The position numbers and the translations under genes were made by a program. From Acidimicrobiaceae bacterium (GTDB lineage: Bacteria; Actinomycetota; Acidimicrobiia; Acidimicrobiales; RAAP-2): a DNA stretch of 64,000 nucleotides. The stretch lies in NCBI GenBank assembly GCA_003152015.1, contig PLZF01000047.1, forward strand, positions 61,028-125,027, given 5' to 3'. How positions within the stretch are numbered: the stretch's first letter is position 1; each line of letters opens with the position of its first letter. A model generated the notes under the pieces. The model did not search any database and was not told the DNA's origin. It saw only the letters and a program-made list of their open reading frames with translations. Of the stretch, positions 51,837 to 60,370 are shown in pieces.

Positions 51837-52666
51837 TGGCCGCTTCCGCCGCCCCTTCCACCGACGTCCTTCGCCGGGTCGAGAACGGAGTGGCGTGGAT
51901 CACTCTCAACCGGCCCGAAGTTGGAAACGCCATCACCGCCGAGATGAGGACCCAGCTCATCGCATGGTTGGAGGAGGCCTCGGGCGACCTGGCCGTGCGG
52001 GCGGTGGTGCTGACCGGGGCCGGGGAGAAGGGGTTCTGTACCGGAGCCGACCTCCGCAACCAGGTCGCCGGCCCGCCTCGCCCGGTAGGCGCCCCCGACC
52101 GGGCGGTGGGCGATGCCGCCCGGCTCATCCGGATCGGCTGGCAACGTCTGGTCGGAGCGGTGCTCGACTGTGAGAAGCCGGTGATCGCGGCGGTGAATGC
52201 CACAGCCGCCGGTGGGGGGATGCATCTCGCCCTGGCCTGCGATCTGGTGATCGCGGCGGAGGAGTCGAAGTTCATCGAGGTGTTCGTTCGCCGGGGGATT
52301 GCGCCTGATGCCGGGGGTGCCTACCTTCTGGCCCGGCTCATCGGTCCCCAAAAGGCGAAGGAGCTCTTCTTCTTCGGGGACGCGGTGCCCGCCGCGGAGG
52401 CGGAACGCCTGGGTCTGGTCAATCGGGTGGTTCCCCGGGCCGAGTTGATGACTGTGGTGGCCGAGTGGGCGACCCGGTTGGCATCGGGCCCGACCCAGGC
52501 CATCGGTATGGCCAAGTACCTCACCAATCGGGCCCTCGAGTCGGACAGGTCGACCGCCTTCTGGGACGAGGCTGTCGGTCAAGAGCTGATCACCGGGACC
52601 GAGGACTGTCGAGAGGGCCTGGTGTCGTTCGCCGAACGACGGACTCCGGAGTTCCGTGGATGGTAG
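51836..52666 (+). CDS. Enoyl-CoA hydratase
   Basis: 276 residues. VAWITLNRPEVGNAITAEMR, oxyanion-hole segments GAGEKGFCTGADLRN and ATAAGGGMHLALACDLVIA, then GIAPDAGGAYLLARLIG, and the C-terminal FAERRTPEFRGW. It is a standard-length crotonase close in layout to the one at 6594. TGATG overlap with the MaoC-like gene means tight coupling, so the pair may handle successive steps. Substrate unknown. Confidence 0.9.
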   Translation: MAASAAPSTDVLRRVENGVAWITLNRPEVGNAITAEMRTQLIAWLEEASGDLAVRAVVLTGAGEKGFCTGADLRNQVAGPPRPVGAPDRAVGDAARLIRIGWQRLVGAVLDCEKPVIAAVNATAAGGGMHLALACDLVIAAEESKFIEVFVRRGIAPDAGGAYLLARLIGPQKAKELFFFGDAVPAAEAERLGLVNRVVPRAELMTVVAEWATRLASGPTQAIGMAKYLTNRALESDRSTAFWDEAVGQELITGTEDCREGLVSFAERRTPEFRGW

Positions 52667-52736
52667 GGCCGACCGGTGACGGCCCTACTGGAACCGGTTC
52701 TTAATTCTGGGGGGCGAAGATGCTAGAACGTGTCGC

Positions 52737-53192
52737 GTGAACTCGACTTGGTTGACCACGGCGGAATGGCTGGCTGTACTGCGAATCGGCCTCGGCCTCT
52801 GGTGGCTGAAGAGCTTCCTCCACAAGGACCTCGGGGCATGGTTGAAGCGGGGTGCCGGAATTTCGTGGGGCGGGTCCGTCGCCGAGAAGCACAAGTGGTC
52901 CTTCGTGAAGACCGGGTTCGACAAGGTCGTCCAACCCCATCCGATCCCCATGGCCTACATCGTGGTCTTCGCCGAGCTCGCTCTCGGGTTGGGCCTCATC
53001 CTGGGGTTTCTGACCCCGATCGCCGCCATCGCCAGCATCGTGCTCAACCTTCTGTACTTCGTGCTGATGATCAATGACTGGGCCGAACAAGGGCAGAACC
53101 TGATGATGATTCTGGCCGCGGTGGTGGTGCTCGGAACCCACGGTTGGGATGTGTGGTCGGTCGACCACCTCCTTCACCTCTTCGGAGCCTGA
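52737..53192 (+). CDS. DoxX-family membrane protein
   Basis: 151 residues with about four hydrophobic helices (LAVLRIGLGLWWL, YIVVFAELALGLGLILGF, IAAIASIVLNLLYFVLM, NLMMILAAVVVLG). The order and the GxxLGF-type second helix match DoxX/thiosulfate-quinone-oxidoreductase-like small membrane proteins. Roles in this family are poorly fixed: quinone-linked oxidation or a membrane redox partner. The GTG at 52737 lacks a ribosome binding site; TAGAAC 7 bases before resembles the leaderless pattern but misses the final T. Confidence 0.78.
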   Translation: MNSTWLTTAEWLAVLRIGLGLWWLKSFLHKDLGAWLKRGAGISWGGSVAEKHKWSFVKTGFDKVVQPHPIPMAYIVVFAELALGLGLILGFLTPIAAIASIVLNLLYFVLMINDWAEQGQNLMMILAAVVVLGTHGWDVWSVDHLLHLFGA

Positions 53193-53252
53193 CCGGTGGA
53201 TGTGACATTGTGTTTCCAGGACGAAGCAGGCCGTGACAAGGAGAACTGACCG

Positions 53253-53684
53253 ATGGCTCCAAAGACGTTGTATGTCGAGGACGTGGCCGAAGGCGACGAA
53301 GCGCCGGTTCGTAGTCACGTATTGACCCGCACCGATCTGGTTGCCTACGCCGGGGCATCGGGTGACTACAACCCCATGCACCATGACGAGGTGATTGCCA
53401 CTGCATCGGGCCAACCCAGTGTGTTCGGACATGGCATGTTCTCGATGGGGCTCCTGGGCTCCGCGCTCACCGACTACGTGGGCGTCGGGAATGTCCGTCG
53501 TTTTCAGGTGCGCTTCGCCAAACAGACCTGGCCGAGCGAGAAGCTCGAGACGAAGATTGTCGTGACCGGCACCCGCAACGAGGCCGGCGAACATCTGGTC
53601 GATCTCGATGTCCGTCTCCACAACGCCGACGGCGAGGAGAAGGTGGTCGGGCAGGCAACCGCGGTGCTCGCCAGCCGATCGTGA
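53253..53684 (+). CDS. MaoC-like dehydratase
   Basis: 143 residues. The hydratase-2 motif is present: YAGASGDYNPMHHDEVIA carries the catalytic Asp and His of (R)-specific enoyl-CoA hydratases, and VFGHGMFSMGLLGSALTD follows. It hydrates enoyl-CoA to the (R)-3-hydroxyacyl-CoA. The ATG follows AAGGAGAAC. Its stop precedes a strong bidirectional hairpin. The convergent SDR at 53843 is a multifunctional-enzyme-type 3-hydroxyacyl-CoA dehydrogenase and could take the product. Confidence 0.9.
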   Translation: MAPKTLYVEDVAEGDEAPVRSHVLTRTDLVAYAGASGDYNPMHHDEVIATASGQPSVFGHGMFSMGLLGSALTDYVGVGNVRRFQVRFAKQTWPSEKLETKIVVTGTRNEAGEHLVDLDVRLHNADGEEKVVGQATAVLASRS

Positions 53685-53743
53685 ACCGCACCCGACCTTT
53701 GCGTTGTCACTAAGCGGCCGGCTGGCGATGATCAACCCGATGT

Positions 53744-53780
53744 ACGAGCTGCTTCTGCCCATCGGGCAGGAGCAGCTCGT
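53744..53780. terminator. Bidirectional hairpin terminator
   Basis: ACGAGCTGCTTCTGCCC, loop ATC, then the complementary arm ending AGCAGCTCGT: a 17-bp stem with a single G-T pair. It lies midway between the convergent MaoC and SDR genes. There is no long T-run, as is common in high-GC actinobacteria. Confidence 0.75.
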
Positions 53781-53842
53781 CATCTGAGTGATATCGGGGG
53801 ATCCGGAGATCGGCGCCAGCGAGGCGCCGCCGCGGGTTCGGC

Positions 53843-54745
53843 TCAGAAGAAGCTGAACTTCGGGATACCCGATGAGATGCCCTTGAAGAGCTCGCCCTTG
53901 GCATCGGCCAACTCTCTGGGGGTCCACATCGAGTCGCGATGAATCTCGCCCACCGGATGGAAGCCGCCGGTGGCCCATACGTTGCCGCCGAAGACTATGA
54001 AGTTCTGACCGGTCACGTCGGAGGCCTCATCGGAGGCCAGAAAACCGACCAGTTGGGCGACGTTGCGGGGATCCCATTCGTCGAAGCCCTTGTCGGCCTT
54101 GGCCATCTCCCCGAACAGACCCTCGGTCATCCGGGTACGGGCCCGGGGGGAGATGGAGTTGACGGTGATGCCGTAACGCTCGAGCTCGCGAGCCAGCACC
54201 CAGGTCATCGACGCGATGCCGGCTTTCGCCGCCGAGTAGTTGGCCTGGCCGGCGTTGCCGTAGAGCCCGGCCTCCGAGGAGGTGTTGATGATGTGACCCG
54301 TCACCGTCTCGCCCGCCTTGGCCCGCCCCCGCCAGTAGATGGCGGCGTGATGCGAGGGTGCGAAGTGACCCTTCAGGTGCACACGGATGACATCGTCCCA
54401 GTCCGACTCCTCCATGTTGAAACTCATCTTGTCCCGTAGAATTCCGGCGTTGTTGACCAGGATGTCGAGCTGGCCGAAGGTATCGACGGCTTGGTCGATG
54501 AGGGCCTTGGCCCCTTCCCACGAGCTGACGTCAGAAGAGTTGACGGCCCCGTCACTCCCTCCGGCCTTGATCAGCTCCACCACCTCTTCCGCCGGGTGCT
54601 TGTCGCCCCCTTCGCCCTGGAGGGAGGCACCGACGTCATTGACGATGACCTTGGCTCCCTCGGATGCCAGCAGAAGGGCCTCCTCGCGTCCGATTCCCCG
54701 ACCTGCGCCGGTGACGATGGCTACCTTGCCGTCGAGCAGTCCCAT
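53843..54745 (-). CDS. SDR family 3-hydroxyacyl-CoA dehydrogenase-like protein
   Basis: 300 residues. Cofactor loop VTGAGRGIGREEALLLA, NNAG (ILVNNAGILRD), catalytic Ser (INTSSEAGLYGNAGQANYSAA) with the Tyr and Lys in ANYSAAKAG. The insert with KHPAEEVVELIKAGG and the NAGILRDKMSF signature are those of the dehydrogenase part of peroxisomal multifunctional enzyme type 2 and its bacterial relatives. It oxidises 3-hydroxyacyl-CoA, probably the (R) form made by the MaoC protein opposite. The ATG follows AGGAGG. Confidence 0.9.
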   Translation of the reverse strand: MGLLDGKVAIVTGAGRGIGREEALLLASEGAKVIVNDVGASLQGEGGDKHPAEEVVELIKAGGSDGAVNSSDVSSWEGAKALIDQAVDTFGQLDILVNNAGILRDKMSFNMEESDWDDVIRVHLKGHFAPSHHAAIYWRGRAKAGETVTGHIINTSSEAGLYGNAGQANYSAAKAGIASMTWVLARELERYGITVNSISPRARTRMTEGLFGEMAKADKGFDEWDPRNVAQLVGFLASDEASDVTGQNFIVFGGNVWATGGFHPVGEIHRDSMWTPRELADAKGELFKGISSGIPKFSFF

Positions 54746-54934
54746 AGTGGCCTCCTGTGCCTAGTTGCAAAATGTGGGTGAAGCGTGCGTGTGTGAGTCG
54801 ATGAACGCCGCCCATCGGAGCCGAAGCCGGTGGTGATGGTGCGGAGGAACCCGGGAAGCATGGCCGAAACCCATCCCTTCCGGCAAGACGGCGATGGTAG
54901 GTTCGGAACTTGGCCAATGGTGAACGGAGATGGT

Positions 54935-55930
54935 GTGAGCGGAGAGACAAGGGCGGCAGCCGGACCGAACCTCGCTGAGTCGGCGAGTACTGCGATGGGC
55001 AAGGTCACGCCATTTCTGTCCCGGGTGGAGATGAAGGCGCGCCGGGAGGCCACCCGCCTGGCGGGACTGTCGTTCACCCAGCTTCCTCCCCGTCAGGCGG
55101 TGCGGATGGTGTACAACGTCCTGCTGCGACGTGAGCCCGACGTCAACGCCTGGTGTGATTTGACCGCGGCCATGGCGGATGGCCATCTCACCCACCATGA
55201 CGTGATGGACAGGGTCCGTTGTTCGAGCGAATACCGCACCCAAGTGCCGGTTGGAGTGGACAACCTCCACAGCTCGTTGCACGCCAGCCGGTGTGAATTC
55301 ATAATCGGCCTACCAGCGGCCCGGCAGATCGTCGACCTCGGCGGCGGTCACACCATTGACCCCCGGGGGGCACTGGTGGTGCTCGGTTATCCCTATGCCT
55401 TCGATGAGTTGGTGGTGGTCGATCTCCCGCCTGACGATCGGCATCCCCTCTATCACTCCGAACGGTTCGGAGCCGGGGACACCGGGCGGGGCATGGTGCG
55501 CTATGAGTACCGTTCGATGGCCGATCTTTCGTTTGCCGAGGACAGCTCCGTCGATCTCATCTACAGCGGGCAGTCCATCGAGCACGTGACCCCGGCGGAC
55601 GGTGACATTGTGCTCGGCGAGGCCCTCCGCATCCTGAAGCCGGGTGGGTTCCTGGCCATCGACACGCCCAATGGCAAGGTATGCCGCCTCCAACAGGACG
55701 CCTTCATCGATCCCGACCACAAGGTGGAGTACACCCTCTCCGAACTACGGTCCAAAGTCAGCTCGGCCGGATTCGACGTGGTGGCTGAGCGCGGTCTGAA
55801 CTGGGGGGGAGCGGCTGTCTCACGGGGTGAGTTCGACCCGGTCGCCCTGGCTGCCAACTACGGGACCTACTTCGATGCCGAGTCCTGTTATCTGTTGGCG
55901 CTGCTCTGCCAAAAACCATCGCCCGGCTAG
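54935..55930 (+). CDS. SAM-dependent methyltransferase with N-terminal DUF4214-like domain
   Basis: About 331 residues. The N-terminal third holds a DUF4214-like helix bundle (VRMVYNVLLRREPDVNAWCD, then DRVRCSSEYR). The rest is a class I methyltransferase with a loose glycine motif (IVDLGGGHTIDPRG) and the DLIYSGQSIEHV and LRILKPGGFLAID motifs. DUF4214 is usual in cell-surface polysaccharide gene clusters. I use GTG 54935 after CGGAGA; ATG 54917 and ATG 54860 are alternatives. It stands out among catabolic genes and may methylate a glycan or lipid. Stop nearly abuts the MerR gene. Confidence 0.8.
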   Translation: MSGETRAAAGPNLAESASTAMGKVTPFLSRVEMKARREATRLAGLSFTQLPPRQAVRMVYNVLLRREPDVNAWCDLTAAMADGHLTHHDVMDRVRCSSEYRTQVPVGVDNLHSSLHASRCEFIIGLPAARQIVDLGGGHTIDPRGALVVLGYPYAFDELVVVDLPPDDRHPLYHSERFGAGDTGRGMVRYEYRSMADLSFAEDSSVDLIYSGQSIEHVTPADGDIVLGEALRILKPGGFLAIDTPNGKVCRLQQDAFIDPDHKVEYTLSELRSKVSSAGFDVVAERGLNWGGAAVSRGEFDPVALAANYGTYFDAESCYLLALLCQKPSPG

Positions 55931-55933
55931 TCC

Positions 55934-56815
55934 TCACCCACCGTCGGCCGCTCGGGGCACGACGATGACACCGAGCACCGAGGCGTTCCTGCGCTCGGAC
56001 TCCGCTTCCACTTCGTGCATGAAGCGTCCGGCCTGGGGCGAGAGAGACTCGGACCAGGCCCGCAGTCCCTGTTGGATCACCGTCACCTCGGCCAGTCTGG
56101 GAACGCAGTCGCCAAGGGCGGCGGCCACCGCGGTGGGAAACGGGGAGGCGAGCTGCTCGGCCACCCAATCCCCGGCCAGTCGCCGGGTGGTGTCGTCGTC
56201 GCCGGAGGGTAGGGCCACCACCTGGGTGGCCAGGTCGCGCAAGCGGGCAAAGAGGGCGTCGTGACCGTTGGCCATCACCAAACGCTCGAGCAACTCGGTG
56301 ATCTGCTCAGGGAGGACCATCTGGCCGAAGAGTGGGGGTACCGGGAGTTCCCACGAGCTGAAGATCTTCAGATAGGCGGCCGCGGCTCGATCGGAAAGTG
56401 GTCGGCTCAGGCGTCCGAACATGCCGATGCTGTCCCGTTGGGTGGTGGCCAGTCGGGCCATGGAACCCGAGGGATCGTCATCGCCGTGCCCCAGGGCAGT
56501 GTCGACGGCCTCGAGGAGACGCTCGATGCGCCGCCGTTCGCCATCGAGCACCAGCCGGTGCTGCCCCAGGGCAGCGTGAAGGGTCTCCGGCTCGTCGTTC
56601 AGACACGCCCGGATGGCGCCCAGCCCCATGCCGAGGCTCCGGAGCAGGTCGATGCGGAGCAAGAGGAGAACGTCGGCAGGCCGAAAGGTGCGATAGCCGC
56701 TGTTGAGGTGGTCAGGGGCGATGAGCCCGATGGTCTCGTAGTGGCGGATGCGTCCGGCCGTGATCCCGGTGAGGGCGGTCACGTCGCCGATGAACAAACA
56801 GCCTGGTTGGGGCAC
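55934..56815 (-). CDS. MerR-family transcriptional regulator
   Basis: 293 residues from a GTG at 56815. N-terminal winged helix: LFIGDVTALTGITAGRIRHY, ETIGLI, then GYRTFRPADVLLLLRIDLLR and a linking helix. The C-terminal half is a helical effector domain with no recognised cysteine metal site. MerR proteins activate promoters with an over-long spacer by untwisting DNA. A dyad with a 19-base spacer promoter lies just upstream and faces the operon at 56890, so control of that operon plus itself is likely. Longer frames upstream run antisense and are rejected. Confidence 0.88.
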   Translation of the reverse strand: MPQPGCLFIGDVTALTGITAGRIRHYETIGLIAPDHLNSGYRTFRPADVLLLLRIDLLRSLGMGLGAIRACLNDEPETLHAALGQHRLVLDGERRRIERLLEAVDTALGHGDDDPSGSMARLATTQRDSIGMFGRLSRPLSDRAAAAYLKIFSSWELPVPPLFGQMVLPEQITELLERLVMANGHDALFARLRDLATQVVALPSGDDDTTRRLAGDWVAEQLASPFPTAVAAALGDCVPRLAEVTVIQQGLRAWSESLSPQAGRFMHEVEAESERRNASVLGVIVVPRAADGG

Positions 56816-56820
56816 GTCCC

Positions 56821-56851
56821 TTGACTCTACAACTATAGGAAGGTTTTGGAT
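56821..56851 (+). promoter_or_regulatory. Candidate MerR-controlled promoter and operator
   Basis: TTGACT at 56821-56826 and TTGGAT at 56846-56851 are separated by 19 bases, the long spacing typical of MerR targets. Between them an imperfect dyad CTCTA-CAAC-TATAG straddles the spacer. It lies between the divergent MerR gene and the membrane-protein gene. Confidence 0.6.
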
Positions 56852-56889
56852 GGTGGGACGAAGCTTCGCGTGGGTGGCAGGAGAGCCAA

Positions 56890-57720
56890 TTGCATCAGAT
56901 CTATGGCACGTTGGTCGGACGATGGTATGTGACCCTGTTCGGATTGACTTTCCTCTGGCGGGCCAGCCGACACCTCGGTTGGCGTAAGACAATTCTCTAC
57001 GCCGTGGCGGCGGTGGGGATCGGCGCCCTGGCGGAGAACTGCTCGGTTCACTTCGGGATTCCCTACACCGGCTACAACTTCAACCCGCTTCTTCGCCATA
57101 AGGAGATTTTCATCGGCGACGTACCCTTGATGGTTCCACTCTCCTATACCTTCTTGGGCTATTTCGGGTTTTCCGCCGGCCGGCTCTTGACCAGTGGCCC
57201 ATGGCAGACCCGGGCCCGCCGCCCGTGGCACGAGTATCTGGTCGGCTTGGTCCTCACCGTATGGGCTCTGTGGATCATGGATCCGGTCTCCCGGCTCGGG
57301 AACCGGTGGTTCCTGGGCACGGTGTTCCACTACCGCGGCCCGGGGTTCTGGTTCGGCCTCCCTCTCGGCAGCCAGGCCGGCTTCACCCTCACCGCCGCCG
57401 TCCTGTTGGCCATCCTCACCTACATGACCGGGAGTGAGCCCAACCGTCGGGTCGAACGCTGGATGGACCATCCCCACATGGTGAGCCTGGTCACCTACAA
57501 CTGTCAGATCTTGTGGTTGGCGATTGTGGCCGCCGTGCTGGGTGCCAATGAGATCGCCGGGTCGGCATTGCTCATGTGGGTGCCGGCCGCCGCAGTGTCT
57601 GCGGTGCTGTGGAGCACCCTCCGCCAGCTTCCCGCCGTGGTCGGATCGCCCACACCCGAATCGCCGGCTGCGGTAAAACCGCCGGTGTCCGATTCCCCGA
57701 GGAGTGAGGTCCATACATGA
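56890..57720 (+). CDS. Integral membrane protein of the carotenoid-hydratase-like (CruF/DUF422) family
   Basis: 276 residues with about seven hydrophobic helices. Conserved blocks of the Pfam carotenoid biosynthesis family can be seen: AENCSVHFGIPYTGYNF, IGDVPLMVPLSYTFLGYFGF, WALWIMDPVSRLG and GPGFWFGLPLGSQAGF. CruF members hydrate the terminal double bonds of C40/C50 isoprenoids. No carotenoid genes lie nearby; instead a P450, ALDH and acyl-CoA ligase follow with overlaps, so hydration of an isoprenoid side chain for degradation is suggested. The TTG start at 56890 has a strong AGGAGAG site 5 bases upstream. Confidence 0.75.
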   Translation: MHQIYGTLVGRWYVTLFGLTFLWRASRHLGWRKTILYAVAAVGIGALAENCSVHFGIPYTGYNFNPLLRHKEIFIGDVPLMVPLSYTFLGYFGFSAGRLLTSGPWQTRARRPWHEYLVGLVLTVWALWIMDPVSRLGNRWFLGTVFHYRGPGFWFGLPLGSQAGFTLTAAVLLAILTYMTGSEPNRRVERWMDHPHMVSLVTYNCQILWLAIVAAVLGANEIAGSALLMWVPAAAVSAVLWSTLRQLPAVVGSPTPESPAAVKPPVSDSPRSEVHT

Positions 57721-58895
57721 CCGGTGGGAGCTTTGAAATCCCGCTGGGAGATCCGGCGTTCTTCGCCGGTGATCCCGATCCGGAGATGGCCGAACTCCGC
57801 CGGCACTGTCCGGTCAGTTGGCAGAAAAGTGGTGAGTTCTGGGCGGTGACCAGCCTCCGCGACATTCAAACTGTCGGCAAGGACCCAGCCAACTTCTGTT
57901 CCGGCCAGGGTGTGCTCATGTCCGACCGTGGCCGGGAGATTGCGGCCGAGGACTCCGTCCTCTACCTCGACCCTCCGCGCCATGAGCAGTACCGGAAGCT
58001 TGTCAACCGGGCGTTTACGCCGCGCCGGGTGGCTACCCTCGAGCCACGGGTGCGGGAGCTGACAGTAGATCTGCTCGACCAGATCGACCCCACCCATCCG
58101 GTCGATCTGGTGGACGCCATGTGCGCCCCGCTCCCGTTGTTGGTTATCGCCGAGCTCCTCGGCCTCCCGGCCGAAGACCGCGATAGCTTCCGCCGGTGGT
58201 CCGATGCCATCATGGAAGCGGCCACCAACCTCACTGAAGAGAATGCCTTGCTGGCCCTCGAACTCATCGGCTACTTCGATGGGCAACTCGACGCCCGAGC
58301 GGAAACTCCCACCGATGACCTGCTGAGTGCCCTCCTGGTGGCCGAGGTCGACGGGACCCGGCTCACCCGGGCTGAGGTGCAGGGTTTTTGCATGACCCTC
58401 ATGGTGGCGGGCAATGAGACCACCCGGTCGCTCATGTCGGGCGGTTTGGTCACCCTGGCCGATCATCCCCAACAGCGGCGCCGGCTCGAGCAAGAGCCCG
58501 AGCTTCTGGCGCCGGCCATCGAAGAGATGCTCAGATGGGTGACGCCGATCATGGCCATGGCCCGCACCACCACCGGCGAGGTCGTTCTCCATGACACCGA
58601 GCTCGGTGGGGGGGAGTACGTGGTTCTCGCCTACGGGGCGGCCAACCGGGATGAGGAGGTGTTCGGCGAGACAGCCGATCGTTTCGACGTCACCCGGTCG
58701 CCCAATCCCCACGTCTCGTTCGGCTTCGGCGAGCACTTCTGTATCGGGGCGAGCCTGGCTCGGCTCGAGGCCCGTGTCCTCTTCGAAGAGGTCTTGGCCC
58801 GTTGGCCTGACTATGCCGTGGCTGGGGACATCGACCGGGCACCGTCGACCCTGTTTCGCCAGATCACCCACGTGCCGGTACTGTTCGCGCCGTGA
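57717..58895 (+). CDS. Cytochrome P450
   Basis: 392 residues. I-helix VAGNETTRSL, ExxR in EEMLRW, heme loop FGFGEHFCIGASLARLE with Cys at about 342. The substrate-region and heme-loop phrases (MVAGNETTRS, SFGFGEHFCIG) recall the CYP125/CYP142/CYP124-like clade that oxidises steroid or isoprenoid side-chain ends, though this is from memory only. ATGA overlap with the membrane protein. If terminal hydroxylation yields an alcohol then aldehyde, the following ALDH and ligase give acid and acyl-CoA. Confidence 0.92.
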   Translation: MTGGSFEIPLGDPAFFAGDPDPEMAELRRHCPVSWQKSGEFWAVTSLRDIQTVGKDPANFCSGQGVLMSDRGREIAAEDSVLYLDPPRHEQYRKLVNRAFTPRRVATLEPRVRELTVDLLDQIDPTHPVDLVDAMCAPLPLLVIAELLGLPAEDRDSFRRWSDAIMEAATNLTEENALLALELIGYFDGQLDARAETPTDDLLSALLVAEVDGTRLTRAEVQGFCMTLMVAGNETTRSLMSGGLVTLADHPQQRRRLEQEPELLAPAIEEMLRWVTPIMAMARTTTGEVVLHDTELGGGEYVVLAYGAANRDEEVFGETADRFDVTRSPNPHVSFGFGEHFCIGASLARLEARVLFEEVLARWPDYAVAGDIDRAPSTLFRQITHVPVLFAP

Positions 58896-60370
58896 CGACA
58901 GGGGCCACCACCACCGGTGAGCGCGCCGATCATCGTGTGCCCGAGTGGGACGCGCTATTCATCGGCGGTCACTGGGCCCCCCGGCCTTCGAGTCCGGCCA
59001 TCGAAGTGGTCTCACCCCACGACGCTCACGTCGTCGGTCGGGCTCCGATGGCTACACCCGATGACGTGGACCTGGCGGTAGCGAGCGCTCGCCATGCCTT
59101 CGACACCGGGCCCTGGCCGCACCTCGAGCCCAGCGAGCGAGTGGCAGTACTCCGGCGATTCGCGGATATCTACGAAGCCCGACAAGAGGAAATGGCGCTG
59201 CTCATCACCGCGGAGACGGGCTCGCCGGTCACCTTCTCCAGGCTCGCCCAGGCGTGGGCCCCATGGTCGCTCCTCGATGTGACGCTCGGTCTCGCCTCCC
59301 TCATCGAGTGGGAGGAGGAGCGACCGGGCCTGTTCGGTCGCACGCTCGTCCGGCGCGAGCCGGTGGGCGTGGTGGCGGCGATTGCCCCATGGAATGTGCC
59401 CCAGATGACCATCATGTCGAAGCTGGCACCGGCGCTGGTCGCCGGGTGCACGGTGGTGGTCAAGCCCTCGCCCGAGACCCCGCTCGATGCGTTGCTCATG
59501 GCCGAGTGGATCGCCGAGGCCGGCCTGCCCGAGGGGGTGGTCAGTGTGCTGCCGGCAGGACGGGAGGTCGGGGAGTATCTGGTCTCCCACCCCGGGATCG
59601 ACAAGGTCGCCTTCACCGGTTCGACAGTCGCCGGCCGACGCATCGGTTCGATATGCGGAGAGCAGATCAAGCGGGTGGGTCTCGAGCTGGGTGGCAAATC
59701 GGCGGCGATCATTCTGGACGACGCGGATCTGGCCGGGGTGGCCACCGGGCTGCGTTTCGCCTCTTTCATGAACAGCGGGCAGGCGTGCGCCGCCCAGACC
59801 CGCGTGCTCGCCCCCCGACATCGCCACGACGAGGTGGCCGATGCCCTGGGTGAGGTGGCCCGGGGCCTGGTCGTGGGCAATCCATTCGAAGAGGCCACCG
59901 AGATCGGGCCGATGGTCTCGCGACGCCACCAGAACCGGGTTGCGGGCTACATCGCGCTCGGGATCGACGAGGGTGCCCGGGTGGTGACCGGCGGTCCCGG
60001 CGAACCCGACGGCTTGGGCGGGGGCTGCTATGTGCGCCCGACCGTCTTTGCCTCCGTCGAGAATTCCATGAGGATCGCCAGCGAGGAGATTTTCGGCCCG
60101 GTGGTGGTGGTCATCCCGTACGACGGCGAGGAAGAGGCGGTGCGCATCGCCAACGAATCGGAGTATGGATTGGCCGGTTCGGTATGGACGGGCGACGAGA
60201 CCCACGGGCTCGAGGTGGCTCGCCGAATCCGGACCGGGACCATCGGCATCAACAAGTATGCGCCCGACCTTTCCAGCCCCTTCGGCGGATACAAGGCGAG
60301 TGGCATCGGCCGGGAGTACGGGAGAGAGGGGCTCGAAGAGTACTTCGAGCTGAAGTCCATTGCCCCTTGA
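58892..60370 (+). CDS. Aldehyde dehydrogenase
   Basis: 492 residues, GTG overlapping the P450 stop (GTGA). FTGSTVAGRR, base Glu at about 265 (LELGGKSAAII), nucleophile Cys at about 299 (NSGQACAAQTR), C-terminal PFGGYKASGIGREYG. An NAD(P)-dependent oxidation of an aldehyde to the acid, most likely the P450 product. The next gene, a ligase, overlaps by 11 bases. Confidence 0.93.
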   Translation: MTTGATTTGERADHRVPEWDALFIGGHWAPRPSSPAIEVVSPHDAHVVGRAPMATPDDVDLAVASARHAFDTGPWPHLEPSERVAVLRRFADIYEARQEEMALLITAETGSPVTFSRLAQAWAPWSLLDVTLGLASLIEWEEERPGLFGRTLVRREPVGVVAAIAPWNVPQMTIMSKLAPALVAGCTVVVKPSPETPLDALLMAEWIAEAGLPEGVVSVLPAGREVGEYLVSHPGIDKVAFTGSTVAGRRIGSICGEQIKRVGLELGGKSAAIILDDADLAGVATGLRFASFMNSGQACAAQTRVLAPRHRHDEVADALGEVARGLVVGNPFEEATEIGPMVSRRHQNRVAGYIALGIDEGARVVTGGPGEPDGLGGGCYVRPTVFASVENSMRIASEEIFGPVVVVIPYDGEEEAVRIANESEYGLAGSVWTGDETHGLEVARRIRTGTIGINKYAPDLSSPFGGYKASGIGREYGREGLEEYFELKSIAP

